Origin: Agromyces soli
Lineage (GTDB): Bacteria > Actinomycetota > Actinomycetes > Actinomycetales > Microbacteriaceae
Direction of reading: 5' to 3'
NCBI RefSeq assembly: GCF_022811605.1
Contig: NZ_CP094533.1
Coordinates: forward strand, 1,302,001 to 1,366,000
Length of the DNA stretch: 64,000 nucleotides
Made by a program: the position numbers and the translations under genes. This document shows positions 43,493 to 52,102 of this stretch, in pieces. Positions within the stretch are counted from its first letter, which is position 1. The number at the start of each line of letters is the position of its first letter. The notes under the pieces are model-generated. The model was not told where the DNA came from. It did no database searches and was given only the letters and a program-made list of their open reading frames with translations.

Positions 43493-44163
43493 CAGGCGGT
43501 GAGCCAGATCTCGGCGGCCGCGGTGCCCGGGAGCTCCAGCGCCGGCGCCGGGGCATCCGAGGTTCCCGCCGAGAGCCGCACGCGCTCGCCGTCGCCGAGG
43601 CTCACGACGACCTCGACGCCGGGCGCGAGGCCGGCGGTTTCGAGCTCGCGGAGCACGGCCGGGTCGCGGTCGCTGATCCGGAGGATGCGGCCGCGGTGCC
43701 CCTGCGGCGCCTCGTCGAGGCGGAGGAAGGGTTCGGCCGGGATCGTGCCGTCGGCGGCGGGGATCGCGTCGCCGTGCGGGTCGCGGCTCGGCCGCCCGAG
43801 CCGCTCGTCGATCACGTCGAGGAGCCGGTCGGAGACGGCGTGCTCGAGCACCTCGGCCTCGTCGTGCACCTCGTCCCAGCCGTAGCCCATCTCCTGCACG
43901 AGCCAGGTCTCGATGAGCCGGTGCCGGCGGACGACGGCGAGGGCGCGCTCGCGTCCGGTATCGGTGAGGCGGAGGGGGCCGTACGGCACATGGGCGATGA
44001 GGCCGGCGGCGGCCATCTTCTTCACCATCTCGGTGACGCTCGACGGGGCGACGCCGAGCTTGCCCGCGAGCACGGACGGCGTGATGGGGTCGGGCTGCCA
44101 CTCGGTGTGCGCGTACACCGTCTTGAGGTAGTCCTCGATCGCGGGATTCTTGCTGGCCGGCAT
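43492..44163 (-). CDS. mntR: DtxR/MntR-family metal-dependent regulator
   Basis: 223 residues: N-terminal winged helix (AIEDYLKTVYAHTEWQPDPITPSVLAGKLGVAPSSVTEMVKKM), a dimer/metal-binding domain (HRLIETWLVQEMGYGWDEVHDEAEVLEHAVSDRL with Met/Glu/His ligands) and a C-terminal SH3/FeoA-like domain. The H-x-x-E-x-x-E pattern fits Mn or Fe sensing. mntH is encoded at 45774-47126 with two operator-like boxes, so manganese control is favoured over iron. TAGTCT lies 7 nt before ATG 44163. Confidence 0.85.
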   Translation of the reverse strand: MPASKNPAIEDYLKTVYAHTEWQPDPITPSVLAGKLGVAPSSVTEMVKKMAAAGLIAHVPYGPLRLTDTGRERALAVVRRHRLIETWLVQEMGYGWDEVHDEAEVLEHAVSDRLLDVIDERLGRPSRDPHGDAIPAADGTIPAEPFLRLDEAPQGHRGRILRISDRDPAVLRELETAGLAPGVEVVVSLGDGERVRLSAGTSDAPAPALELPGTAAAEIWLTA

Positions 44164-44170
44164 CAGCCCC

Positions 44171-44176
44171 AGACTA
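44171..44176 (-). promoter_or_regulatory. -10 box, leaderless start of mntR
   Basis: TAGTCT on the minus strand, 7 nt before ATG 44163. Confidence 0.45.
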
Positions 44177-44333
44177 TCGGGCCCTCTGCGGGCGACGTGC
44201 TCGGGCGGCGGCCCGCCGTCGCCTCGATCGCGCCACTCGGCCTCGTTGCGCCAGGAGGGGTGGCGCGTCGGAGCGGAAGTGGCGCAGACGGTCGGGCGGA
44301 GGGAGCGGATGCCACCGCCACCGCCTCGACCGG

Positions 44334-45650
44334 TTACACGCGGGCCAGCGCTTCGATGTCTTCGAGGAAGGCCTCGGCGGTCTCGGCCGACACCGTCGTG
44401 CGGGTGGTGCCGATCGCCTCGAGGTAGTCCTCGGTGCTCGGTCCGGCAGGCCGCACCGCGGCATCCGCCCGCCCCGCGGCATCCGCCTCCGTCGCGCCGC
44501 TCCGCACTGCCGCCTCGAACGCGCGCTGCGAGGCGCTGCGCGCGGCGAACTCGATGTCCGCCGGCGAGAACCCGGCCGTCCGCTCGACGAGGAGCGCCAG
44601 GTCGACCTCGCGCGCGACCTGCTCCGGCACGTAGCGCTGCCAGATCGCGAGGCGCGCGGCGTCGTCGGGCAGACCGATCGGGATGACGTAGTCGAACCGT
44701 CCGTGCCGGAGGAACGCGCTGTCGAGCGCGCGGATGAAGTTCGTCGCGCAGACGAGGAGACGCCCGGGCTGCTCGCGGAACGCGGGGATGATCTTCAACA
44801 GCTCGTTCGTCACGCCCTGCAGCGGCGACGGCGGCTCGCCCGAGCGCTGCGCGGCGATCTCCTCGACCTCGTCGATGAAGACCACGGCGTGCTCGAGCTC
44901 GGCGATCTTCGTGAACGTCTCGCGCAACGCGCCCGCGAGTCCGCGCGGGTCGGCCGCCAGGCGCGAGGGGAACACCTCGACGAACGACCACTCCAGCCGC
45001 GAGGCGATGGCCTTCGCGAAGGTCGTCTTGCCCGTGCCCGGCGGACCGAACAGCACCACCGCGCGCGGCGGCACCACCCCGTAGCGTTCGGCGAGGTCCG
45101 GTTCGGCGAGCGGCAGCACGAGCCGCTGCTCGAGGATCTCCTTCTCCCGCCGCATCCCGGCGACCGACTCCCAGAGCGTGCGCGGCAGCAGCCGCCCGCC
45201 GAGCTCGGCGAGCGAGGTCAGCTCCTGCCGCTGCACCGGGATGCGGCGCTCGAAGTAGCGCAGCTGGTGCTTCGGCTCGAAGCCCTGGTGGGCGAAGGCG
45301 TCGACGCGGCTCTCGTGCTCGGGGATGAGCGCCGAGAGCTTCGTCAGCCCGTGCGGGGCCATCCGCTTCTCGAGCGCGGCGAGCATCGCCGAGCCGATCC
45401 CGCGGCCGCGCCAGTCCTCGGCGATGCCGAAGAAGACGATCCAGCCCTGGTCGTGCGCCGCCCGCCCGACGACCGCGCCGACGAGTTCCTCGCCGTGCAC
45501 TGCGACGACGGCGTGGTCCTTCTGGCAGGAGGCGACGACCTCGCTGAGGTCGTAGACGGGCTCGTGCCCCGAGCGCCGCTGGGCCTCCCAGAGGTGCAGG
45601 ATGCCGTCGAGATCGTCGTTGTGGAACTCGCGCACGCGCCAGCCGGTCAT
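44334..45650 (-). CDS. GNAT acetyltransferase - AAA+ ATPase fusion
   Basis: 438 residues. Residues 1-135 form a GNAT domain (acetyl-CoA loop in EDWRGRGIGSAML). Residues 165-375 are an AAA+ module with Walker A FGPPGTGKTT, Walker B AVVFIDEVEEI, sensor-1 Asn in CATNFIRALD and Arg-rich RHGRFDYVIPIGLPD, the FtsH/CDC48-like form. There is no protease zinc motif. A helical tail of 60 residues is Ala-rich. A strong ribosome site (GGAGG) precedes ATG 45650. Role unknown; it may be a remodeller linked to protein acetylation. It lies between mntR and mntH. Confidence 0.85.
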   Translation of the reverse strand: MTGWRVREFHNDDLDGILHLWEAQRRSGHEPVYDLSEVVASCQKDHAVVAVHGEELVGAVVGRAAHDQGWIVFFGIAEDWRGRGIGSAMLAALEKRMAPHGLTKLSALIPEHESRVDAFAHQGFEPKHQLRYFERRIPVQRQELTSLAELGGRLLPRTLWESVAGMRREKEILEQRLVLPLAEPDLAERYGVVPPRAVVLFGPPGTGKTTFAKAIASRLEWSFVEVFPSRLAADPRGLAGALRETFTKIAELEHAVVFIDEVEEIAAQRSGEPPSPLQGVTNELLKIIPAFREQPGRLLVCATNFIRALDSAFLRHGRFDYVIPIGLPDDAARLAIWQRYVPEQVAREVDLALLVERTAGFSPADIEFAARSASQRAFEAAVRSGATEADAAGRADAAVRPAGPSTEDYLEAIGTTRTTVSAETAEAFLEDIEALARV

Positions 45651-45773
45651 GGGGATCCTCCTCCGTGGGTTCCCGCAGCGTAGGCGACGACCGGGGCGCG
45701 CGCGGGCTCTGTGACGGACCGTGCGGGTGAAAGTCTGCCGACTGTTGCCGTGGCCGAAACTTCTGCGCCAGTT

Positions 45774-47126
45774 CTACGCCCCGGTGAACACCAGCCAGAG
45801 CAGCAGCGCGTTGAGCGCGATGAGGGACACGGATGCCGCGACGCCCGCAGCGGTCGTCGCCCAGTGGTTGCGCCAGCGGCCGAGCACGCCGGCCTTCGCC
45901 GTGAGCGACACGAGCGGAACGAGGGCGAAGGGGATGCCGAACGACAGCACGACCTGGCTGATCACGAGCGAGAGCGTCGGGTCCAGCCCGAGCCCGAGGA
46001 TGACGAGCGCCGGAAGCAGCGACACGAGTCGGCGCACGAGGAGCGGCACGCGCACGTGCAGCAGTCCGTGCATGATCTCGGCCCCGGCGTACGCGCCCAC
46101 GGAGGTCGAGGCGAGCCCCGAGGCGAGCAGCCCGATCGCGAAGAGTGTCGCGATGACCGGGCCGAGCGCCGCCCCGAGCGCGGCGTACGCGCCCTCGAGG
46201 CTGTCGGTGCCGTCGACGCCGGCGAGGTTGACCGCGGCGAGCAGCAGGATGCAGAGGTTCACGGTTCCGGCGATCGCCATCGCGACCGTGACGTCGATGC
46301 GCGTGGCGCGCAGCAGCACGCCGGCCGGCAGCTCGGTCGCCTCGCCGGGGGCCGCGGCCCGGCTCGATCCGGGCGTCGCGAAGCGGTCGCGGCTGAGGGC
46401 CGAGTGCGCGTAGATCGCGTGCGGCATGATCGTCGCGCCGAGGATGGAGGCCGCGAGCAGCACCGAGCCGGTGTCCTCGAAGCGGGGCGCGAGGCCGGCG
46501 AGGAGGCCGCCGGGGTCGGGCGGGGCGATCAGCACGCCGACGCTGAAGCCGATCGTGATGATGAGCAGCAGCCCGATGATGACGAACTCGAAGGTGCGCG
46601 GGCCGCGGCGCGACTGGATCATCAGGAGCCCGATCGACACCGCCCCCGTGATCACGCCGCCCCAGATCAGCGGGATGCCGAACAGCAGGTTCAGCGCGAC
46701 CGCGCCGCCGATGATCTCGGCGAGGTCGGTCGCCATCGCGACGAGCTCCGCCTGCAGCCAGTAGGCGCGCCGGCCCCAGCGGCTGCGGATGCGCTCGCCG
46801 AGCACCTCGGGCAGGCTCCGCCCGGTGACGATGCCGAGCTTCGCCGACAGGTACTGGATGAGCCACGCCATCAGGTTGCCGAGCACGACGACCCAGACCA
46901 GCAGGTAGCCGTACTGCGCACCCGCCGTCATGTTGCTCGCGACGTTGCCGGGGTCGAGGTACGCGACGCCGGCGACGAGCGCCGGCCCGATCAGCCAGGC
47001 GGCGCGGGGGACCGAGCCGCGGCGCTCGGGGCGGCGACCGCGCGGCCCGGTGGCGGATGCGTCGGCGGATGCCTCGTCGAGGCGGTCAGCGGTGGGCGCG
47101 AGCGGATCGGCGGGAGATTTCGGCAT
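45774..47126 (-). CDS. mntH: NRAMP-family manganese transporter MntH
   Basis: 450 residues, about eleven helices. Metal-site motifs are AYLDPGNVASNM in helix 1 and ILGATIMPHAIYAHSAL in helix 6. The N-terminal 45 residues are polar and low complexity. It imports Mn(II) (or Fe(II)) with protons. Its start codon lies inside the first of two TTTMGG-N4-CCGAAA boxes, so it is very likely repressed by the MntR-like regulator encoded nearby. Confidence 0.93.
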   Translation of the reverse strand: MPKSPADPLAPTADRLDEASADASATGPRGRRPERRGSVPRAAWLIGPALVAGVAYLDPGNVASNMTAGAQYGYLLVWVVVLGNLMAWLIQYLSAKLGIVTGRSLPEVLGERIRSRWGRRAYWLQAELVAMATDLAEIIGGAVALNLLFGIPLIWGGVITGAVSIGLLMIQSRRGPRTFEFVIIGLLLIITIGFSVGVLIAPPDPGGLLAGLAPRFEDTGSVLLAASILGATIMPHAIYAHSALSRDRFATPGSSRAAAPGEATELPAGVLLRATRIDVTVAMAIAGTVNLCILLLAAVNLAGVDGTDSLEGAYAALGAALGPVIATLFAIGLLASGLASTSVGAYAGAEIMHGLLHVRVPLLVRRLVSLLPALVILGLGLDPTLSLVISQVVLSFGIPFALVPLVSLTAKAGVLGRWRNHWATTAAGVAASVSLIALNALLLWLVFTGA

Positions 47127-47133
47127 ACCGAAA
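47118..47133. promoter_or_regulatory. MntR-type box 1
   Basis: TTTCGGCATACCGAAA, perfect 6-bp arms with 4-bp centre. The CAT at its centre is the mntH start codon (minus strand). Confidence 0.65.
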
Positions 47134-47144
47134 AGTTAGCAGAA

Positions 47145-47160
47145 TTTAGGCGCACCGAAA
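47145..47160. promoter_or_regulatory. MntR-type box 2
   Basis: TTTAGGCGCACCGAAA, the same pattern with one arm mismatch, 27 bp from box 1. It lies in the promoter gap between mntH and the divergent methyltransferase gene. Confidence 0.65.
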
Positions 47161-47186
47161 AGTGGGGTGAGGGTGGTGCGAGTACC

Positions 47187-47993
47187 GTGGCACAGGTGAA
47201 CGACGCCGCGCCCGCAGCCGCAGATGGCGCACCCGCCGACGGCGCAGCGCCCGAAAGCAGCGCGGAGTCCGAAGGCGGCGCAGCGCCCGCCGACGGCGCA
47301 GAGTCCGAAGGCGGCGCAGCGCCCGCAGACGGCGCAGAGTCCGAAGGCGGTGCAGCGCCCGCCGAGGTCCAGCTGCCGAGCGGCGTCGGTCCCTGGCCCG
47401 GCGGACGCGACGCGTGGCCGGGCGAGCCGTACTACGACCCCGAGCTGCTCGAGCACGGCGACCGGCGCAACGTCGTCGACCGCTACCGCTACTGGCGGCT
47501 CGAGGCGATCGTGGCCGATCTCGACGAGCGGCGGCACGGCTTCCACGTCGCGATCGAGAACTGGCAGCACGACCTCAACATCGGCTCGATCGTGCGCACG
47601 GCCAACGCCTTCGCCGCCGACACCGTGCACATCATCGGCCGTCGCCGCTGGAACAAGCGCGGCGCGATGGTCACCGATCGCTACCAGCACCTGGAGTACC
47701 ACGGGGACCTCGCCGGCTTCGCGGCGTGGGCGCACGAGGCATCCCTGCCGATCATCGCCGTCGACAACGTTCCCGGCGCCGTGCCGATCGAGGCCTTCGA
47801 CTGGCCCGAGCGCTGCGTGCTGCTCTTCGGGCAGGAGGGGCCGGGCCTGTCGCCGGAGGCGCAGGCGATCGCCGACGCGGTCGTCGAGATCACCCAGTAC
47901 GGCTCGACCCGCTCGCTGAACGCGGCCGCGGCGGCCGCCATCACGATGCACTCCTGGGTGCTCGCCCACGCGACCCCCGGCGCCCGCGCCTGA
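47187..47993 (+). CDS. SpoU/TrmH-family RNA 2'-O-methyltransferase
   Basis: 268 residues from GTG 47187 (GTG 47196 is an alternative). The N-terminal 60 residues are an imperfect 12-residue tandem repeat of type AESEGGAAPADG, three copies, encoded by a 36-nt DNA repeat. The knotted SPOUT domain follows: NIGSIVRTANAF (motif 1), LLFGQEGPGLS (motif 2) and STRSLNAAAAAAITMHSW (motif 3). It methylates ribose in tRNA or rRNA with SAM. The repeat tail is probably disordered. Confidence 0.85.
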   Translation: MAQVNDAAPAAADGAPADGAAPESSAESEGGAAPADGAESEGGAAPADGAESEGGAAPAEVQLPSGVGPWPGGRDAWPGEPYYDPELLEHGDRRNVVDRYRYWRLEAIVADLDERRHGFHVAIENWQHDLNIGSIVRTANAFAADTVHIIGRRRWNKRGAMVTDRYQHLEYHGDLAGFAAWAHEASLPIIAVDNVPGAVPIEAFDWPERCVLLFGQEGPGLSPEAQAIADAVVEITQYGSTRSLNAAAAAAITMHSWVLAHATPGARA

Positions 47994-48007
47994 GCACCCC
48001 TGCCCGG

Positions 48008-48062
48008 CCCCATCCCACCCATCCCACCCATCCCACCCCCCACCCACCCACCCACCCCCCCC
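48008..48062. repeat. CCCAT/CCCAC tandem repeat
   Basis: Repeated CCCATCCCAC and CCCA units just before PAL62 copy 4. Non-coding low-complexity sequence in the 336-bp gap. Confidence 0.7.
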
Positions 48063-48065
48063 ACC

Positions 48066-48127
48066 GTCAAGACGTCAGTATTCGCGGGTCGCGGCGCCCT
48101 GGCACCCGCAGATAGTGCCGTCTTGAC
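48066..48127. repeat. 62-nt palindromic repeat (PAL62), copy 4
   Basis: Left arm GTCAAGACGTCAGTATTCGC, right arm ending GTGCCGTCTTGAC. The outer base pair changed on both sides (G-C to T-A type), a compensated difference from copies 1-3. Confidence 0.8.
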
Positions 48128-48130
48128 GGG

Positions 48131-48240
48131 AGCAGGGGCGGGACGGGGACGGGACGGGGACGGGGACGGCACAGGGCAGGGGCGGGACGGGGACGGGACG
48201 GGAACGGGGGCGGGACGGGGACGGGACGGGGCGGGGGCGG
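48131..48240. repeat. GGGACGGGGAC tandem repeat
   Basis: About 110 bp of GGGACGG/GGACGGGAC units right after PAL62 copy 4, the complement of the tract beside copy 3. Confidence 0.75.
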
Positions 48241-48316
48241 GCGCGTCGGTATGGGGTGCGCGGGGTGGCGCGAGGCCGGGCGCGCGAGGCATCCCGGCCG
48301 GGCCGCGCCCGCGTGC

Positions 48317-48322
48317 CAGACT
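48317..48322 (+). promoter_or_regulatory. -10 box, leaderless start of corA
   Basis: CAGACT, 6 nt before GTG 48329. Confidence 0.45.
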
Positions 48323-48328
48323 GACGCC

Positions 48329-49363
48329 GTGACCGTCATCGACAACGCCGTGTACGTCGACGGGCGACGCGTGGCGACGCCCGTGAGCCTCGACGACACC
48401 TTCGAGGCGCTGCAGGCCGCGCCCGGCGGCTTCGCCTGGATCGGCCTCTACCGGCCCGACGCGGCCGAGCTCGAGATCGTCGCCCAGGAGTTCGGCCTGC
48501 ACGTGCTCGCCGTCGAGGACGCGCTCACTGGCCATCAGCGGGCGAAGCTGGACCGCTACGGCGACACCCGCTTCGTCGTGCTGCGCCCCGCCCGCTACCT
48601 CGATGCCGAGGAGCGGGTGGAGTTCGGCGAGGTGCACCTCTTCGTCGGCCAGGACTTCGTCGTCGGCGTGCGGCATGCGGAGTCCCCGGATCTCGGCCGC
48701 GTGCGTGCTCGGCTCGAGTCCGACGGGCTGCTCGCCCGCGGCCCGATGGGGGTGCTCTACGCCGTGCTCGACCAGGTCGTCGACGAGTACGCGCCCGTGG
48801 TCGCCGGCCTCGAGAACGACATCGACGAGATCGAGGACGAGCTGTTCTCCGGCGAGGCGGCGGTCGCGAAGCGCATCTACGACCTCTCGGGCGAGGTGAT
48901 GGAGTTCCAGCGAGCCACGAAGCCGCTCGTCGGGGTCATCGAGACGCTCCGCGCCGAGCTCGACGCCGGCGCCGAGACGAACGACGACGACGCCGGTCTC
49001 GAGCTGCGGCGCTCCCTGCGCGACGTGCTCGACCACGTCATCCGCATCACGGAGAAGGCGGACGAGTTCCGGCAGACCCTGCAGAACGCGCTGAGCGTGC
49101 ACGCGACCCTCGTCGCGCAGCGGCAGAACGAGGTCATGCAGTCGCTCACCGAGACGAGCCTCGCGCAGAGCGAGCAGACGAAGAAGATCTCCAGCTGGGC
49201 GGCGATCTTCTTCGCGCCGTCGCTCGTCGCGGGCATCTACGGCATGAACTTCCACAACATGCCCGAGCTCGGCTGGGAGGCGGGCTACCCCTTCGCGATC
49301 GTGCTCATGGTCGCCTCGGCCTCCGTGCTCTACCTGATCTTCAAGTCGCGCCACTGGCTCTAG
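48329..49363 (+). CDS. corA: CorA-family magnesium/cobalt transporter
   Basis: 344 residues: a cytoplasmic alpha/beta and long-helix domain, then two C-terminal helices with the selectivity motif IYGMNFHNMPELGWE. It forms a pentameric Mg(II) channel. GTG 48329 is 6 nt after CAGACT with no ribosome site, hence probably leaderless. Upstream open frame (from 48251) runs through low-complexity DNA and is not counted. Confidence 0.92.
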   Translation: MTVIDNAVYVDGRRVATPVSLDDTFEALQAAPGGFAWIGLYRPDAAELEIVAQEFGLHVLAVEDALTGHQRAKLDRYGDTRFVVLRPARYLDAEERVEFGEVHLFVGQDFVVGVRHAESPDLGRVRARLESDGLLARGPMGVLYAVLDQVVDEYAPVVAGLENDIDEIEDELFSGEAAVAKRIYDLSGEVMEFQRATKPLVGVIETLRAELDAGAETNDDDAGLELRRSLRDVLDHVIRITEKADEFRQTLQNALSVHATLVAQRQNEVMQSLTETSLAQSEQTKKISSWAAIFFAPSLVAGIYGMNFHNMPELGWEAGYPFAIVLMVASASVLYLIFKSRHWL

Positions 49364-49402
49364 CCGAGCGGACGCTCAGCCGCTCAGCCGGCCCGACGCC
49401 GC

Positions 49403-51262
49403 TCAGCCGATGAGGCTCGGCTGCAGGTCGCGCAGAGTGCGGAAGTGCGTCATCCGAGTCACGCCGATCGCGGCCAGCACGAGGCCGCCGGCGAGCCAGA
49501 TGGCGAGCACCCCGGCATCCGCCCAGGCGCGCGACAGATCGCCGCCGTACATGAACTGCCGCATCATGTCGACGACGTAGCCCATCGGCAGCACGTGGTG
49601 CAGCGCCGCGAGCGGCGCGGGCAGCGTCTGCCAGGGGAACGTGCCGCCCGCGGTCACGAGCTGCAGCACCATGAGCACGAGGCCGAGGAACTGCCCGACC
49701 GAGCCGAGCCAGACGTTCAGCGCGAGGATGATCGCCGCATACGTCGCCGAGGCGAACACCATGGTGCCGACGACGCCGAGCGGATGGTGCATCTGGAAGC
49801 CGAGCGTCACCGCGAGCACGACGTAGAGCGCGACCATCTGCACCGCGCCGAGGAGGCCCGGGGTCAGCCAGCCGGCGAGCGTGATCCGGATGGGGGAGTG
49901 CAGCGCCGTCACCGCGCGCCGGGAGATCGGCTTCACGATGAGGAACAGCGCGTAGATGCCGATCCAGCCGGCGAGGGCCGCGAAGAACGGCGCGAGCCCG
50001 GCGCCGTAGTTGCCCGCCTGCGTCACCTGGCTCGTCTCGAGCGTGATCGGATCGGCGATCGTCGCCGCCTGCGCGTCGCGCGTGGCCTGGGAGGAGTCCG
50101 GGATCTCGGCGACGCCGGCCTGCAGCCCGTCGCGGAGGGTGCCGGCTCCGGTCTCGAGCTCGCCGAGCCCGGACTGCAGCGTGCCGAGGCCGTCGCGCAG
50201 CTGCGCCGCGCCGCCCGCCGCCTGCGCCGCGCCGTCGGCGGCGGTGCGGGCGCCCGCGGCGAGCTCCGCCGAGCCGTTCGCCACCTGCCGGCTGCCGTCG
50301 GCCAGCCGGTCCACCTCGCCCACGACCTGCTGCACCCGCTCGTTGCCGTCGACGATCGCGGTGCCGACGACGTCGAGCCGGGCGAGCACCGCGTCGATCG
50401 TGGCCGGGTCGAGTCCCTGGGCGCGCAGCAGCGCTTCGATCTCGGCGCGCGCCTGGGGCACGTCGGCGGCGGCCTGCGCGACGACGGAGCCGACCCGGTC
50501 GGCGGATGCCGCGAGCTCGGCGTTGCCGTCGGCGACCTGTCCGGCGCCGTCGGCGAGGGTCGCCGAGCCGTCCGCGAGCTGCGCGGTGCCGTCGCGCAGT
50601 TGCGCCGTGCCGTCGGCGAGCCGGCCGGCCCCGGCGCCGAGCTGCCCGGCGCCGTCGAGCGCGGTGCCGGCGCCGTCGGTGAGCCGGGCCGCGCCGTCGG
50701 CGGCCTCGCCGAGCTTGCCGCGGATCGTCGAGATCGAGTCGAGCAGCGTGGACGCCGCCTCTTGGCCCACCTTCTCGGCGATCGTCGTGCGGATCTTCTC
50801 GACCGCCTGCTTGCCGATCGTGCCCGCGAGGTAGCTGTTGGCGTCGTTCGTGGCGAGGACGATCTCGGCCTGCCGCGGGGCATCCGTCTGCACCGAGGCG
50901 AGCGCCTCGGAGAAGTCGCGCGGGAAGGTGATGGCGAAGTCGTAGCGCGACTCGTCGAGCCCCTGCTCGGCCTCCTCGGCCGAGACCCGGTGCCAGTCGA
51001 AGGCGCCGTCGGCGACGACCTCCGAGGCGATCTCGTCGCCGACGTTCCGCGCGGGGGCGTCGTCGGTGGCCGGCGTGCCCTCGTCCTCGACGACGAGCGC
51101 GACGGGCACCTCGGCGAATTTCGCGTACGGATCCTGGTTCGCCCAGAGGTACAGGCCGCCGTAGAGCACCGGCACCGCGACGAGCGCGAGCAGCGCCAGC
51201 ACCGACATCTTCGTGGAGGTGAGCCGCCGGAACTCGGCCGCGATCATCTGCGGGATCTTCAC
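49403..51262 (-). CDS. YhgE/Pip-family membrane protein
   Basis: 619 residues. One N-terminal helix (about 20-40), a long extracytoplasmic stretch with octapeptide-like repeats LADGTAQLRDG / LADGSATLADG in coiled form (about 190-370), and five or six C-terminal helices typical of ABC-2-type/YhgE proteins. Relatives include phage-infection protein Pip and ESX/type VII-associated EsaA-like exporters. The GTG start overlaps the stop of the following ABC-like gene, making a pair; that partner lacks a Walker A. Confidence 0.85.
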   Translation of the reverse strand: MKIPQMIAAEFRRLTSTKMSVLALLALVAVPVLYGGLYLWANQDPYAKFAEVPVALVVEDEGTPATDDAPARNVGDEIASEVVADGAFDWHRVSAEEAEQGLDESRYDFAITFPRDFSEALASVQTDAPRQAEIVLATNDANSYLAGTIGKQAVEKIRTTIAEKVGQEAASTLLDSISTIRGKLGEAADGAARLTDGAGTALDGAGQLGAGAGRLADGTAQLRDGTAQLADGSATLADGAGQVADGNAELAASADRVGSVVAQAAADVPQARAEIEALLRAQGLDPATIDAVLARLDVVGTAIVDGNERVQQVVGEVDRLADGSRQVANGSAELAAGARTAADGAAQAAGGAAQLRDGLGTLQSGLGELETGAGTLRDGLQAGVAEIPDSSQATRDAQAATIADPITLETSQVTQAGNYGAGLAPFFAALAGWIGIYALFLIVKPISRRAVTALHSPIRITLAGWLTPGLLGAVQMVALYVVLAVTLGFQMHHPLGVVGTMVFASATYAAIILALNVWLGSVGQFLGLVLMVLQLVTAGGTFPWQTLPAPLAALHHVLPMGYVVDMMRQFMYGGDLSRAWADAGVLAIWLAGGLVLAAIGVTRMTHFRTLRDLQPSLIG

Positions 51263-51921
51263 GCGATGCCTCCCTGCGCGAGCGGCAGCTCGTCGTCCGG
51301 TTCGTCGGGGCCGTGCATCCTCGCGATCATCGCGGCCGCGCCGATCGCCGCCGCCGAGGCGTCGCCCGCGATCACGAGCAGCGCGAAGCCGCGGTCGGCG
51401 AGCCCCTTCGCGAGCTCCCACCACTCCATGGGGTCGCCGCCGTGCCGGTCGGGCGAGACGATCACGAGGCCCTCGACGCCCTCGCGGAGCAGCGCGAGCT
51501 CGGTGAGCAGGCGCAGCCTCGCGTGCGGCGCGACGTTCGCGATCGGCACGCGGGCGAGGTGATCGAGGCCGAGCTGGCTGAGCCAGCGGCCGACCGAGAC
51601 GGGGTTGGACGGGATGCCGGCGAACATGAGCTCCTCGGCGGCGACGCCGCCGAGGGTGATGTCGGGGGCGGGGTCGCTGACCTCCGGCGCGTCGATGAGG
51701 GCGATCCGACGGCGGATGGCCGAGGCATCCGTCTTGCCGTCGATGACGACCTCGCCCGAGTCGGGGCGCATGCGCCCGGCGGCGATGAGCCCGAGCACGG
51801 TGGGCCGCTGTTCGGTCTCGGCTCTCGCGAGGGTCGCGCGACCGGACTCGAATCCGACGGTGGTCGGGGGCAGCGCCTGCCCGTCCCGGCCCTTGGCGAC
51901 TCCGCGGAGCTCGATCCTCAC
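51259..51921 (-). CDS. ABC-ATPase-like protein without Walker A (pseudo-ATPase)
   Basis: 220 residues. The start VRIELRGVAKGRDGQALPPTTVGFESGRATL and the later GLIAAGRMRPDSGEVVIDGK line up with ABC ATPases, yet the stretch between (ARAETEQRPTV) replaces the Walker A GPNGSGKTT. The LSGGQ signature is also not found (APHARLRLLTELALLREG) and Walker B reads GLVIVSPDRHGG. ATP hydrolysis is therefore doubtful. It is co-translated with the YhgE/Pip gene and may regulate or scaffold it. Confidence 0.65.
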   Translation of the reverse strand: MRIELRGVAKGRDGQALPPTTVGFESGRATLARAETEQRPTVLGLIAAGRMRPDSGEVVIDGKTDASAIRRRIALIDAPEVSDPAPDITLGGVAAEELMFAGIPSNPVSVGRWLSQLGLDHLARVPIANVAPHARLRLLTELALLREGVEGLVIVSPDRHGGDPMEWWELAKGLADRGFALLVIAGDASAAAIGAAAMIARMHGPDEPDDELPLAQGGIA

Positions 51922-52102
51922 GCGCCCTCCTCCTCGTCTGCCTCGTGGGCAGACCCCCATTGTCCTCCCCTCGGGCCGGCTTCGCTGCGCGCCCCGAACG
52001 GGGGTGAGGATTCCTCTTGTTGGCGAGGTCGCGCAGTGCTTTGCTGACCCTGACCGCATACCCGCATGACGCGGTCGTCCGAACCCGAGAATGGAGCCCA
52101 TC

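Noticed and set aside
45711-47993. Long plus-strand frame ending in the SpoU methyltransferase
   Set aside because: The first two thirds are antisense to mntH. The start near 47187, after the mntH promoter, is chosen.
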